Shown piece by piece: positions 1-13,002 of a DNA stretch of 64,000 bases (position 1 is the stretch's first letter; each line of letters begins with the position of its first letter). A program made the position numbers and the translations under genes. The notes beneath the pieces are model-generated. The model saw nothing but the letters and a program-made list of their open reading frames with translations, ran no database searches and was not told where the DNA came from. The DNA comes from Annulohypoxylon bovei var. microspora (lineage: Eukaryota > Ascomycota > Sordariomycetes > Xylariales > Hypoxylaceae), in assembly GCA_022836615.1 (NCBI GenBank), contig MU405231.1:291276-355275 (forward strand), in the 5' to 3' direction.

Positions 1-1882
1 AAGAGGTAGGGAAAATCGGCGGTATAGGACACTGAATATAATTGGGGACTACGAGCAACAGGCTTCTTGACCGGTTGACGGTTCTTCACTGGCAAGCGCC
101 CGATGACTAGCAATCGCCAATCGAAAGATAGAACTCCACCTATCAACGCCTATTTGAGCCGGTAGGGTTAAAAGAGCGAGTTTTGCCCTTGCTTTTGTTT
201 CTGCATCGGCAGACAAAGTAATCCACACCAACCTAACTCATTGGACATCAGGACTAGGACGAAAAATGATTCACAGGTGAAACCCGTTAGGGGCGGGTAG
301 AATCGTGTCTCTCAGTCTAAGTGGAAGCTTATCCTTCTCACTGGTAAGTAGGGTCGGGGGCCTGAGGGGCAATGGAAGCTGGCTATTCCATCCCTTGCGT
401 AAGCCACTGTTCCAATCACCTTTACCGTACGCTAGGAAGATGGCGGTAGAGGCTAGCGGTGTGTACGGGAATGTGTCGGGGTGTCACCTAAAGACGTACA
501 AGGACGCCTATCAAATTAAAAGGCAGTTGCGAGCGCTTGTGTATCAGGTGTAGTGCACCTTGTTGGCGTTGGTCCATCGATACCCCTATTCGCATGACAG
601 CATCATCTTCTATTCTACCCAAGTAACTTGCATCGATGGACACATTATATGGTAAAATTATAATAATTAGTAGAAACCCTGTATTCTAAACTCTTCCACA
701 CGATAATCATTTATGTAATTTGAAACAGACGTTGTGATTAGGTTAAATGTCTTCCTGTGGTCAGGTAGTTTCATGATACGAAATAAAAGTTCCCATCATC
801 TTCAAGATCTCGTCTCACTATTATTGTTGAGAATTTGGGTTAATGTAGTGCTTGCAACTTAGCGATGATTGTTCTGATTTTCCTGGAGAAATTTAATGGC
901 AACTATAAAATCTTTGGTAGTTTTATTACAAACAGGGAATTTTCGAAAAAATGATAGACTAACCTAATGGAAGCGAGGATGGGGTGGTAAAGTCCCCCTC
1001 CATCTTTTCCGTTAAACGCCTTCATTTTATTATTAGGTATATGATAGATCATATGTTATTTATAGAGAGTTGTGGTTGTAAGCTGTACCATCACCTCACC
1101 TATGTGAATATACCCAATTCTTATAACATCGCATATTTACCAGATAACTAATAACAAGAAGGAATCTTTGCCAAGAAGGCTGAATTATGGTTCAATGTTG
1201 TATCATAAGTACCTATTCAACTGTAACTTCAAATTTTCTAATACAATCATGTTAACTCCTCGAAAACAAGTAGGTACCTCACTCTAAAGTAACGACTTGT
1301 CTAATCATACGTCTAGTTACTCCTAGCTTCGCGATATATCATTCTTAGGTTCATATATGACCACGGTATGTCAGCTAGTACGATCTCACCTGCGGAACAT
1401 CTGAGTTGGCTTCAAATGCCACCAGTCCTTTGTCTAGCTTGTTGATATTCTTCATAAATATCACAACAATAATGATATTCCTTTGTCCTTTGCATAGATT
1501 GTTTGATATTCAATAAAGAAATGATACAATGTGATAGAACTTTGTAAAGTCTCATCACATTTCTTTCCGTTGCTCATACGTAGCTTTGATAAAATATCAA
1601 TAACCATTGTTATGAATTCTTTTATGGTGGAAATCAGTTCGTTGTACGATAGTTTCAGCATGGAAACCCACCAGAGTAAGGTACTAGCTCACAGGATATC
1701 GCATATGGGTATAAGTATTAAGCATTGGACCACAAGAATCGATATGAGGAATCAAACAAGTCAAACATCATTCTCGGAAAGGTTTCACCAGGTCGTGACC
1801 AGATTTTCAAGTTATAAACTATTCGTCACCAAATTCTACATACCTAGTTAACGCGTTTTAATTGAACGAGATATCCATTGCT
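1..1882. other. Intergenic stretch upstream of coiled-coil gene
   Basis: No gene is supported here. The longest open frames (about 80 codons near 305-553 and about 106 near 1531-1851) show no recognisable domain, no splice-consistent extension and AT-rich codon content. The last few hundred bases before 1883 presumably hold the promoter of the coiled-coil gene, but I see no clear TATA element. Confidence 0.5.
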
Positions 1883-3448
1883 ATGGCTTCAAAAGCTTAC
1901 GAGCCAGCCGATCCGCCTGCTCACGGGTTTTCTCTTCCCGATGCGAACTTCGAACCCTGGAACAACCAGGCGGTCAGGGATTACTACAAGAAGAAAGAAC
2001 AGCAGGGTGTCCTAACTGGCCAGAACGCCGTTGAGGATGATGTCGAGACAGAAGCCAGGCAAGTAGTTGCTAATTGGGAGAAGGTGATGGGCCGCCAGGC
2101 CACTACAGAGGAGAGTGAGAGAATGATGGCTAAGATTCGTCGAATTAGGGCCGGAGCTTGGCTCGAAGGCTTAAAGGCGCAGCTTGTTGGAGAAACGACG
2201 GTCCCGATCGCGTATTTCAACCGCCTCGTCGCCGAGAACGAACAATCCATCGCTTTCGTTGCTGAGAAAATGGCTGAGATGTCCCAAGAGAGGCAAGAGG
2301 CGAGCGAGCAGATCAACACTCTGCGTGGTGAAATCCTCAGATTAACCAGTAAAGGCGTAAGTGTAGACAAGGATGCAGAGGAAAAATTACAAAAGGCTAT
2401 AGACAAGAACACCGAACTCCAAGAGGATAATGATCGCCTGCGCAAGGAGCTCGCCGATGGTAAGCCGCTAGCGGACGATAAAAAAGAAGCCGAATGCAAG
2501 GAGAAAATCGAAAAACTGGAGTCTGAGCTCCGAGCTGTTCACGCCCAGCGTAGAGAACGAGACCAGAAGATCGAACGCCTGGAGCGGGATCTGCGCGAGT
2601 CACGGAACAGAGAGAAGAAGATTAAAGATGAAATGAAAAGCCAGGACAAGATGCTGCAGATGATGAGTGATCGAGAAGATGAGTATGCCCAAAGGGTTCT
2701 GGATCTGGAAAAGGACCTCGAAAAGGAGAAAAATAAGAAGAAACCGAGCCGGCCTAACTCACCATCTAGCGCGGTCAACATTGCGAGGATTCTAAAGGGG
2801 CTTAAGGAAGCGAAGGATCGTAACCAGGACCTAACCGCGGAGATTGACATCCTCATCGACACCTGGATGTCGGGAGTCGCGAACGCGAACAGACTTCGGG
2901 AATACCACAACGCTGTCGAGGAAATGAAAACGAACGAAACCGCCTTCCGAAACCGCGTCATCGATCTCTACATCCTACTCGGTTTCGACGGCACCGGCGT
3001 CACGGCCGATCAGGCCCTCGAAACAATCACGAAGCAGCTAGCTGAGAAGCCAGAAGGGCACCCAATGAAGACCGAGCTCTGGGCCCTCGAGGTGATGACC
3101 AGACTGCATCTCGAGCACATGGAGCTGCGAGCAGAGAGGCTCAAGACGAACACTCTAGAGATGCAGCTCGAGATGGCCAAGTCGGACGCCCAGCTGTCGG
3201 CCGAGACCAAGATGCAGTACGGCATCTACGACGAGGCGGAGCTGGAGCGCAGAGTCGACTCGCGGACCCAGATGTACAGACAGCACAGACGCGATATCCT
3301 GGATCATATCTTTGACGCGTCGAATGAGCTCGCCGTCGTTGCTATCAGATGCACGCACCCCCCGACTGCGGAGCGGATTGCCGAAATCCGCAAGAAGTAC
3401 TTGGATCCGACTTCCCTGCCGCCTCCAAAACCCCAGCCGCGCCATTGA
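1883..3448 (+). CDS. Coiled-coil protein of unknown function
   Basis: This is a single uninterrupted frame of 521 codons. The frame opens slightly upstream with a TTG codon, so I chose the first ATG (MASKAYEP). Residues 1-100 are mixed and acidic. Residues of about 108-285 are a long, highly charged heptad-type coiled coil rich in Glu, Lys, Arg and Gln. A Pro/Ser linker (KKKPSRPNSPSSAVN, about 283-300) follows, and then a second helical region to about 510. The C-terminus is Pro-rich (PPPKPQPRH). No signal peptide, membrane segment or catalytic motif is visible, which suggests a cytoplasmic or nuclear scaffold-type protein; that is inference. Codon use is GC-richer than the flanking DNA, and the frame is intact over 1.5 kb, so it is very likely a real gene. 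I do not recognise the family. No close neighbour informs its role. Confidence 0.8.
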   Translation: MASKAYEPADPPAHGFSLPDANFEPWNNQAVRDYYKKKEQQGVLTGQNAVEDDVETEARQVVANWEKVMGRQATTEESERMMAKIRRIRAGAWLEGLKAQLVGETTVPIAYFNRLVAENEQSIAFVAEKMAEMSQERQEASEQINTLRGEILRLTSKGVSVDKDAEEKLQKAIDKNTELQEDNDRLRKELADGKPLADDKKEAECKEKIEKLESELRAVHAQRRERDQKIERLERDLRESRNREKKIKDEMKSQDKMLQMMSDREDEYAQRVLDLEKDLEKEKNKKKPSRPNSPSSAVNIARILKGLKEAKDRNQDLTAEIDILIDTWMSGVANANRLREYHNAVEEMKTNETAFRNRVIDLYILLGFDGTGVTADQALETITKQLAEKPEGHPMKTELWALEVMTRLHLEHMELRAERLKTNTLEMQLEMAKSDAQLSAETKMQYGIYDEAELERRVDSRTQMYRQHRRDILDHIFDASNELAVVAIRCTHPPTAERIAEIRKKYLDPTSLPPPKPQPRH

Positions 3449-6400
3449 TGGCTTTGATTTAATGGAATTTGTATTCGGGTTAGAATGATACTTGCGACCT
3501 AGAAACGGTGCGTCCTACTATCCATATCTAAGTAGGTATCTTTAGCTGAAAGGATGTTTCATAGCACTACCTAACCTTCATAGGTGCATGAAAAGAGAAC
3601 ATGAGAGCAGGGCACGGGAATCTTTGAATATTGTTTTGTTCGTTGTTTCGATAAAATGTTTATTTCCCCTTGTTAGCGGAAGTCGTTGCAAAGGTAAATA
3701 AAAGGGGCAAACATCCGCTCTGTTTAATGTAAGCTGCTTCCAAAAACTACAGTTCCTAAAACTATCATTAGAATCTGTTTTTACCTAAGTAGGCATGTTC
3801 TAATCAAAATCTTGAATAAATTACTAGCATAATATGTGACTTGATTATTAATCATTGATCTTCTACCTAGCTAGAATCCAAATTATCGCGACGGCCCCAT
3901 AACAGAAATAGGACCAGACCCATGTGAAATACCATTCTAGAAGCTTGTCCGGTTAACAAATTGAACTTTTTTGTAATTACATGACAGATATGTCTATTCA
4001 TAGAGCCGTGAGCCAGAATTCTTCCACATCTCCACGCCAGTTATTATACCCCTGAAAACCCGGCTCTTGCAATCGGATCACGCAGTAACCGCCATAGATA
4101 AAATACTCACGCACCGCCCCCATTATCAATTGTACATATTGCAGTCGTCCAGATACAAGTGCCACATGGCAGCGAAACCTTCGCTCCGCCACGTTCTCCT
4201 TTGCGAATATGCCGGTGGATGGCGTCAGACAGCGCGCACAAACCCATTTGACGAGCGATCTCCGAGTTCTTGTATCTTACAGACGCGGTTCATTTCCCAA
4301 GTAGGCAAGTAAGTTGCCAAATCGCAAGGGATGCTGTTTTTGTCGAATTGGACGGTCCGCGTGAGAGACTGCGCTCCGGCTTCAATGACATCCGGGCGTG
4401 TTCCTCTCACGAGATACTTCTATGAGAGAGCAACCTTGTTCATTCGCGGATTTTTATGGTTGCACATCATCTTTCATTGGTAATTTATAACCCCAGATGC
4501 GCAGTATTCGAGTGGTTGATAGAGTAAGCTACTTTGGAACTGTAGCGAGGATTTGCTTGAGGACACCCCGTCGTCGGTAGGGATATGTGTGGCACGGACT
4601 GACGCGTCCCGGCACGCCGGATGCGCCAGGGCGGCGCTCTCATGCCAATACTTTCCTTGGTATTGTTGGTGATGCGTACCGACTTGATCTGGAGGTACAT
4701 CCGGGGGCATAGCCGGGGCACGGACGAGGGCCGCAATCCAAGAGGTTGGTTTGTGGAGCCGAATCCCTAGGTATGTACCTAAATCCTTAAGCTTGGTAAG
4801 CTGCCGATGCGCAAAGTCAATCGTCAGCAACCGTCACCTTTCTCGTGGCTTAGCACCCGTCGTGCAAACTTCGATTCGCGATCTCTGCGAGGCGGGTGTC
4901 GACGTTGGCATCGTTGAGGTTGGGAGCCACGACTCAGTAATACCCAACGCCGCGTCACTCTGTCTAAAACCGTTCCCGCAGAATAAGCTTGGTGGGCTAG
5001 GAAGCTAGCCGACCCGTGCTTTAGCACGATGACCGGTACGTTTAGTGACGTTAGATGATCTGTAAGTGAGCTTGTTTAGAACTGCCTTGATTTGGAAGAT
5101 TAGGGTAACGCGCTTAGCGAGTCAGATACCCAGCGAGCCTAAGCTCGATTCCAGTTTCGTCATTAGTTCTAGGCTCACAATTTGACCGAATCCAAATCAT
5201 TTCCCCATTATAATAAGAGAGCTTATGATAATAGCGGAAGGTGGTGTAGATAACGGGTATAGATGATGGTGTTTACACGTGGTAAAGGCGTTAAACCCTA
5301 CTTGCGCTCTGGATCAGTGATAGGACATCTACAACTACTTCCGCTAAAAACTAGATTTAACTATTTGGAATCTATCTCAATATTAGCAACTTAAAGTCCA
5401 ATAACTTAAAGTTTAGTGGTAGGAAGAGGCTAAAGGGTTAATAAACTCAAGGTATCTGTTCATCTATCTACCCTCCTACCTATCCACTCTCATCCCTGTG
5501 AACATGAATACACACAATGAAACAAGTCAATATCAAGTCAGCCTGGCTGTATGTGAACCAGGAATAAACTCCGACAATTTTTCAACTACGGTAGATGATC
5601 CTTGAAGAGCTGAAAGACGGGTAAGGGATTTGATTCCTAATAGCGTCCCGTCGATGAGCTTCTTGCGACAGGAGACTTTTTGATAGCGGGCTAATATTCC
5701 TAAAATATCGTCATTACATACATCCCCTGCTGGAACTCTATTGAGCTGGCTATCGAGAGTGATGGTCTCCTTAAACACCCAAGCTTTAAGTAAGTTGCAC
5801 GAGTGGGCATTAGATAGGGGTGTTGTTTGGGTAACTACTTGCGTACGGTGATGGAATCTTCTCGTAACTCCTGAGTACTAGGCAAATAACTAAATAAAAC
5901 CCTTAGTGGGCTATCTCAGCGTTCACAGGTTGGATATTCGAACATGTATGTATGATTACCTGTAGTCAGCCCCCAAAGGTCCGAATGGTTGCTCCACAAG
6001 CAGCAAATGGACCCATTCTCCTTAAGCTTCGCCCATCGCGATAACCTGTTAACCTCAAACATTCGGCCGACGTGCTTTGCCTTTCCCCAGGTAACTGGAT
6101 ATTCATCGACTTTATGACCAGTTGGTGCCCTGAGATAGCTAGAGGTTGCATTATACGTCGTTGGCGCGGGAGATTTATGGAGTTCTGGGGTTAGGACCGA
6201 CTAGACGGTCGCACCCCTGCGATGCCTAGAGCGAGCCCCGTTAAAGGACCGTTGAGGCGGGCTCGCTTATATTAGTATCAATGGCGCCGATTCAGATGAA
6301 GTTTATCGCAAGCCTTAACTGTACATACCTACTGTACTTACACATGCATACAAAATCTTTATTAAGGAGATGAGGCCAAATTCATCTCGGTCTCATCGCT

Positions 6401-9250
6401 TACGTAAAGGTTGTATTGCTTGCCGAGAGTCCCTGAAGCTGGGCAATCGAAAACAACCCGGAGGGTGGGAAACTAATTAATTATCGCGAGACATGCGTCT
6501 GGGCTTGATCTTGCAGACCTCCAATGCCGGCTCTTCTCGCTGCAGGTGCCGCTGATCGTACGACGTCAAAAAGAAAACACACGGGGACTCTAATCCGGGG
6601 GAATAAGCATCAATAAAGTGTGTCTTTCATGGTTCCCCGGATTTCTTTTTCTCGGCATAATACGATGTGATGCTGCCTGCGACGTCCCAAATGCGACATG
6701 CTGGTTCTCGCAGTAAATTAATTTCAATAAATTAGTTGGAGCAGTATTCAATCAGCCGGTGACGTAGCAGTGAGTACGGAAGTGAGGATAATTATACGTT
6801 GGTGTAAGTTGAGGAACCTTGGCAATGCGCCTGTATGTCTATCTGTCACTGTTTCAACAAGTTGACGGCTATTATCAAGTAGAATGAACGAAGTCACATA
6901 CTGAGGTTGATAAGACTGCTCTTTGCATGCTGCTAAGCTTTCCGATGAATAATCGCCGAAATATTATTGTATAAGTAGGTAGGAGGTAGTCTTGTCAATG
7001 ATAGTGTGGAATATGTTGGCTTAGCTGTGACTTTTATTAGATTGGCTGGCTAGACCAAGATGATATGTCTCATCACATGCTTTTCATTTTCACCTCGTGA
7101 ACGATCTAGCCTCAGGTCTGTAGTTGTATCGATCTTATTGCAGCCTCCATCGTACAGAGAGATAGTGTCGTCGTATCGCTCCAACGCCGATAGTTCTTGT
7201 CTTGTTAGGTGTCATGAAAGACCCCGTAGGACAAGACCAGGCGAAAGCGAGAATTGAACTGTTTTTAGACCTCACTGTATATCGCCGAGTGGACTCAATG
7301 CATAGTCTTCAGCTTCTTATGTATAGTATATTAAGTCGGATGATGATTATCACGGATCTAGATCTTAATATGTTAGTTAGGTCTTACCCGGCATTCTAGA
7401 TCTGGATATTCGGACGATAGATTCGGCGTTCTAACCTTAAAGTAAAGAGAGCCTCAAACCTTCGCCGCCTTCTGTAGGATCGTTCCTTGAAATTCGGAAG
7501 TAAATAATAGGGGCTAACGACACTAAGCTAAGTCGATTTAGAAGGTAAGCAAGACCCTTGAAAAAGGAACAAATGAAAGAGCGGAGGATGGTTAACATAA
7601 CAGGTTGTCATATGACCTAGGTACTGCCAAATGAGGTACCGAGAAATTAGTTTATCTATTCCAGGCCTCATTTTTACGAGGAAATATGGTAGAATCATCC
7701 TTACAATCGCTTTTTTGTTGGACCTGCGAATGGTATCATATTCTGCGATTGTTGTCTCTTATATGCGAACTGCCTAAACGAGGTGTCGGACAAGGGGTGT
7801 TATCAGATCTATGCATCGCATTGCTGTGGACCCCTAAAGCTTGACAGCAGCGACGAGGTTGAAATTAAGCTCCTATGATTAGACATCTCGTCTTCCGTTT
7901 CGATTAATTATCATGAACTGCCCAGACATTACGTAGGAGCGGGTCGCTTCTTGAACCAGTAAGAGTTAGCACCACAGTAAGGTCTAGACTCTATGATCGG
8001 TATATCTTAGCTGCGGGCGGGGAGGCTGAGCGCGTCTCTCTGACCTCTCAGTGGTGATTTAGCAATGATTTGACAGGTTTGTGGCTTTCACAAGTGCTGA
8101 CAAGCCGCTGACGCATGGTCGACCCGCCTGACAAATCGTCGATGATATGTGTCAGAATGTAAGGAAGAGACGAAATTTTTCTAGACCTAAAACAAAATAC
8201 GTCAATTTTTTTTATCCAAGAGCGATGCTCCGGGACGCAAAGAAGTCCAAAAAGTCCAGATACCTGGGATCCAGAACGGCACGTAGGGATGCCAAGACAC
8301 GGCGGTTGCGCATATCGAGGCTGTCACGGACGACTTTGGACTTCTAAGCATTGACTGAGTAAGAAGAAGACGTTTTGAATAACAGTGCTTTAGACTGCAA
8401 TGTGGGATAGATCGACCCTCGGTCCTACCGCTTAGAGACGAGCCTGATATTCAAGGGCGATGATGTCTTTGAAGATAGTTTGAAACTTTAGGTCGGAGAT
8501 TTGGATTAGGAATCAAGATGAAATTTGTCAGTTCTCGGGATGACAAGAATCCTTGGGTCGCCGTGCAGTAAGTCAAACTTCATGATCAAGACTAGCGAGC
8601 GTATTTGTCACTGGAAAACAGATGAGCTACCGTCTTGGCACCCGATATTCTGGGTTGACAGGCTGTAGCTCGTCCGTAACGTTCGGATGAGTCCTTGGAC
8701 GCTCAAGGACAAGATTAGATTATCTGCTTCCGCCGGACTCTTGGATCGCTCCGGTGGTAGAGTGGATAAGTTATAGAGAACACGGAACATCCCCACTGAG
8801 GAATCCAAACTAGAAGGCCAAGGAATCACCTAATCATGTCCTAATTGGGATAAAACGTTCAAACGGTTGCACTTCATCCGGGATTTTCAACAGGGTTGAA
8901 TGAACCCGACCGTTTTATCCATATTACTAGACTTTCCGACTGTAGCACGTTTGGGATGACGAGCAGGGTTCTCGTAGAGTTTTCGTAGGGCTCAAGGAAG
9001 AAAATAGAAGTCAATCAGGAAAGGGAAAGGAATGAAGGGAAATAAACGAATCGTACCTAACAATTGGTTAGTAAGTAGGTATCTAGGTACTTTAATCGAT
9101 TAAGCAAATACGGAACCGGGCATCAATTGTTGCGGACCAGTCCAGTGAACCTTAACCTTGTAACCTTGCTAGTAGCATGGACCCTGCCGGTACTGTAGGT
9201 ACCAAAGTACCACCCCGGGACCAATAATATTTGGCACTTTAGTGTCATTT
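3449..9250. other. Gene-poor stretch
   Basis: About 5.8 kb without a supportable gene. Open frames are all under 120 codons, none is recognisable and none can be joined through good splice sites into a plausible protein. A 9-bp inverted repeat lies at 6230-6267. The frame at 5533-5778 (-) was considered but has no identifiable homology. The DNA resembles old, decayed intergenic sequence, but I could not identify a transposon family. Confidence 0.5.
6230..6267. repeat. Short perfect inverted repeat (hairpin)
   Basis: The arms AGCGAGCCC (6230-6238) and GGGCTCGCT (6259-6267) are perfect reverse complements around a 20-nt loop. The stem is GC-rich within moderately AT-rich surroundings. Nothing ties it to a gene, so its role is unknown. 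It could be a remnant of a mobile element end or chance. Confidence 0.4.
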
Positions 9251-9251
9251 T

Positions 9252-9522
9252 TATAAATTCACACCCCCTTTTTCCCTTTTTCATCTCACCTTACTGCTTC
9301 AACATCTCAACCAAACACATCTATCTTCAGGATCCAGACCACCGGCCCTCTCTTCTGCTCTTGCCTCCTTCCTTGAAGAGAACGTACATTCTGTCTTTCT
9401 AATCCAGCCTGCCCCACAGATTCTCTATACTTGGATTCCAACATTTCACATTCCATCTAAGACTATGTCACCTTAGACACATAAGCGAAACTGTGCTTAA
9501 TCTACTTAGTCAACTCTTGACC
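9252..9522 (+). promoter_or_regulatory. Promoter-like segment with pyrimidine-rich leader
   Basis: A CCAAT motif (about 9220) and a TATAAAT element (9252-9258) are followed by a long C/T-rich, purine-poor leader, which is the usual look of a fungal core promoter and 5' untranslated region. A very short upstream frame (ATG TCA CCT TAG) precedes the ATG at 9523. The only downstream coding candidate is weak, so this may be the intact front end of a decayed gene or the promoter of a non-coding transcript. Confidence 0.35.
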
Positions 9523-9871
9523 ATGACTCGTGAGAAGAAAGTGAGAAGTCTTGCTCCTCCGCCTCCGAGCGTAGTACCGTATTCCCGCCGACTCCAAAAT
9601 GTAACTAGTCACTAACTCATAACTATGACGAGCCTAAGTGCTTGTAACTTGACCTTACCACCACTGCCCCTGCTGGTGTTAGATAGCCATGATTGGCACC
9701 TGGGCAACAATGCATGTAGAGTTAATCGCAACTCTTGACCGGTGGACGAATCGGCGCCACGGCCTATCTGATACTTCCCTTTTGGGTATAGGGATTCCGA
9801 GTATCCAAGTATGGTCTTATGGTCTTATGGTCCTCTTTTTATCTATTATACTATACTATACAAGAGTATGA
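9523..9871 (+). CDS. Doubtful two-exon small ORF
   Basis: A frame starting at 9523 (MTREKKVRSLAPPPPS) runs 26 codons to a GTAACT donor at 9601. Using an acceptor ending GTGTTAG at about 9682, it would continue in frame to the stop at 9871, giving about 88 residues ending in a hydrophobic stretch (GLMVLFLSIILYY). In support, a promoter-like leader lies just upstream and the splice sites are in phase. Against it, no family is recognisable, the first donor is not strong, and the second part includes a small direct repeat (tatggtcttatggtc). Alternatively it is a pseudogene relic or non-coding. Treat as a hypothesis. Confidence 0.2.
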
Positions 9872-10263
9872 CCACACAGACATGTGCTTTACGCCGGGGT
9901 GCACGATTCAGGATGCCCCCCAGCAACATGGGGACGACTTACGATATAATTATGGCTGCGCCCATATGATTTTCGTCAGGGCAAGAAGGATTGTGCTAAG
10001 CATACCTGTTGGCTGACGTCTGCACCCCACGGTTGAATCGTTGAGATCCGCCTCGTTCCTTTAAACAGTCTGATATTACTCACTGTACAACCACTCGGTC
10101 CCGATCAGTCAGCGTACAACAAAGCCTTACATAGGAGAGGCCGCGTCCACCTCTCAGCTACCCATAGCTCACCATCTAGCTATAGCTATAAGACAACCGG
10201 TTCCGTCCGTCTTCTCACTACTCATAGACACCGGTATCAAAGTCGTATCCTTACGAGGTCATC

Positions 10264-12221
10264 ATGTCGTCGATGTCTACGAGTCCACAAGCTACTGCGA
10301 CGGCAACCGCCTCGTCAGGCGCCAGTCACGAAGCATGGTTGATGGCACGGCAAAAACTTAACACGACAACCTTAATACAATATGCAGCTTCACTTAGTGC
10401 TCTTATCGGCGTCTTTATTATTGCCCACTGGCTTCGCTTCATAGTCGTCAAACTTGGCTGGTCTCGTTCACGTAGCCCGATATTGCTACCTTTTATCGCA
10501 CTTACAAGGTGAGTCCGAGTTCTATGAAATTCATATAACTTACTTGGATGGTCTAATATTTTTATCTAGAGTTACTAGAAGATTCTTCGTAAGGAGTCTA
10601 CCAGGCTTCACCTCTGTCGGACATGCTGTTCTTGTACTAGTCTATGTAGCCCTGAACGCTACATTCAGTTTCTACAATGTTGATTACAGTGTCTCTGCCA
10701 ATGTGGCTGCTCGATTTGGCTGGTGAGTCCTCACATCGGCCTCTCCATTTGCTGCGCTAATATAAGAGATTGTAGGATGGCAACTGGGAATATGGTCTTC
10801 GTAGTATTCCTTGCGCTGAAAAACACGCCTCTAGCATTCCTCACAGCGTATTCGTATGAGCGACTAAACGTCTTACATCAAATCGCCGGGTACACTACTA
10901 TGCTTTACGTTATTCTTCACGGTTCCATCTATGCGTCCTATTTCATCGGTGCCGGAAGGATTTCAGTCCTCCAAGAGGACGTCGTCACAGCCGGTATCGT
11001 TGCTGGATTTACCATGCTCGCCTCCGTTATGGCTGGCATGGTTCTGAGACGTTTTAACTATGAGCTCTTCTACATTGCACATGTCATCCTCTTTCTCGCC
11101 ATCGTCGTCGGGTTAGGCTTACATCGTCCCGAATTCAAAGCCGAACAAACATTATACGCAACCGTAATTCTTGCCGCGCTGTGGTTCGCCGATCGCCTCA
11201 TTCGGGTCTGTCGACTAGCTTATAATAGCATCAACAACGAGGCCAATATTTACGCTCTTCCCGATGGCGGTACTAGGATAGTGCTCAAGAAGCCCATCTC
11301 GCGCGCTCGCCCTGGCAAGCACTGCTATGTGTGGCTTCCGAAAATCAGGACCTTCGAGACTCATCCATTTACCATCGTGGCAAACGATCCATTTGAACTT
11401 GTCATCAACTCATACAGTGGCTTCACTCGTAGCCTCCACGATCACGCAATGAAGAACCCTGGGGCAAGCCTCAAAGTCTCAGTTGAAGGTCCATACGGCA
11501 CCCTTCCGGACCCCATGGACTTCGACAAAGTTGTCTTGGTTGCAGGTGGCTCTGGCGCGACCTTTACATTTGGCATAGCGTCCGACATGCTTTCACGAAT
11601 GTCTGAGAATTCTAAGCAGCAGATTGATTTCATTTGGGCTGTCAAAGGACATGGTACGTAATCATATCTGCCGGTGAAATCATCTCGACGCAGAAACATA
11701 CTAACGCCCACCTAGATAACTTAACATGGTTTACGCAACACTTGAATAACCTTCTTAACCATGTTCACGCACCGAAAATCGCCCTGAAGGTACATGTTAC
11801 TAGACTAGGGCCTTCATCCCTCAGAAATCCCTCCCTAGCGACGTCAGACACTTCTACTACGGACCTGGGACCGTCAGCCCTCGAGAAAGGCACGCCCGAC
11901 TACATCGCTTCCAGTGGCCCGGCTTCTTCTGCCGCCACCCGATACGAATCCGACCGAGAAGAAAAGGATGCTGCCCAACACATGGACCTCCCATCTGCAG
12001 CAACGAGCACGACGAACTTAAATCTACCGATCCGCACTGGAAGGCCCGATACAGAGGCGGAGATAAAGGCGGCGGTGAATTCGATGACCAAGAACCAACG
12101 AGTTCTCATCGCTTCCTGTGGGCCTGATGCCTTGAGCAACGTGGTCCGGAACGTAGCGGCTAGCTGCATCAGGGTCGACGGCCCCGCGGTCGAAGTCCAC
12201 TGCGAACAGTTTGGCTGGTGA
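10264..12221 (+). CDS. Ferric-chelate reductase-like transmembrane oxidoreductase
   Basis: Exons 10264-10508, 10570-10722, 10776-11653 and 11716-12221 join in phase to 593 residues. The three introns are 53-62 nt. Family knowledge: FRE/NOX-type proteins pass electrons from cytosolic NADPH through FAD and two hemes to extracellular Fe(III) or Cu(II). Sequence evidence: several membrane helices; the bis-heme histidine pairs H167/H181 and H235/H249, each 13 residues apart; an FAD-binding HPFTIV at 329-334; the NADPH-site glycine motif AGGSGATF at about 389; a C-terminal CGP motif; and the characteristic final CEQFGW. The variable Ser/Thr-rich insert before the last NADPH-binding segment is usual in the fungal family. 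It probably sits in the plasma membrane and serves metal uptake; the exact substrate cannot be read. No siderophore or permease gene lies nearby. Confidence 0.93.
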
Positions 12222-13002
12222 TTTCATCCACCTTTTCATTTATACGAATCGTCATGAGTTAATGGGGTGTTTTACATTCGGACGGGATCACCCATGAAGA
12301 TCTAATATGATCATCGTCCTTTTTTACTTGGGCTAGTAGACGGCGTTTTGGAGTATGCATGTTTTATGTGTATGTATTATGCCGCTTTGCGTCGAATATC
12401 AACTAGGGGATCAGAGAGGCGCCCGCGGGGAAATTCCATCATACCCTGGAGAAGTGTGCGACTTGCAATATAGGATATAGACGTGGGCGTATATAGGACG
12501 AACAAACTATACTATATTCAGATATAATCGAGATGATCCTCAATTTTCTACGAACCATCGTGCTTGAGGCTTGAGTCCAGACTTAAAACTACCGACACGT
12601 CAAGTAGTACCTACAGTAACTACCCGCCTAAGGTAATGCTTAAATGAACAACCCTTACCAATCTCACGATTTACGCTCTCGTTATCTTCATACCATGCAT
12701 GTCTCTGCCATGTCAATTGTTATTAAGCACGTTATCAGCACGTCATTGACTCAACCAGTCCCGCCGCTATCAACCCGCCCTCACACATGCCTCATTAGTA
12801 CCTAGGGCCAGCACTTCAGCTGCCCTATCTAATAGCGAGTGGCGCGACGTTCTGCGCCTGGCCAATCAGACCGACGTTTGGGCGGGTTTACTAATTTATG
12901 ACTTTCCAGTTGCGTACCTAGGTACCCCACAAGAGCCGTGAGATTGTGTAGCATTCAATCGAAGATCATTTCCATGTACTCTTTGTCTGTCTGTGTATAG
13001 GT
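12222..13002. other. Intergenic between ferric reductase gene and MITE
   Basis: This contains the 3' flank of the ferric reductase gene and no supportable gene. A TACCTAGGTA palindrome lies at 12915-12924. The last eight bases (12995-13002, GTATAGGT) are the left target-site duplication of the adjacent MITE. Confidence 0.6.

Noticed and set aside
1984..2961. Ser-rich frames of 140-171 codons on the minus strand
   Set aside because: Antisense of the Lys/Glu-rich coiled coil, which always yields Ser/Leu/Phe-rich shadows.
5533..5778. 81-codon frame on the minus strand
   Set aside because: Natural-looking composition, but there is no family, no promoter and no extension by splicing; not enough to call a gene.
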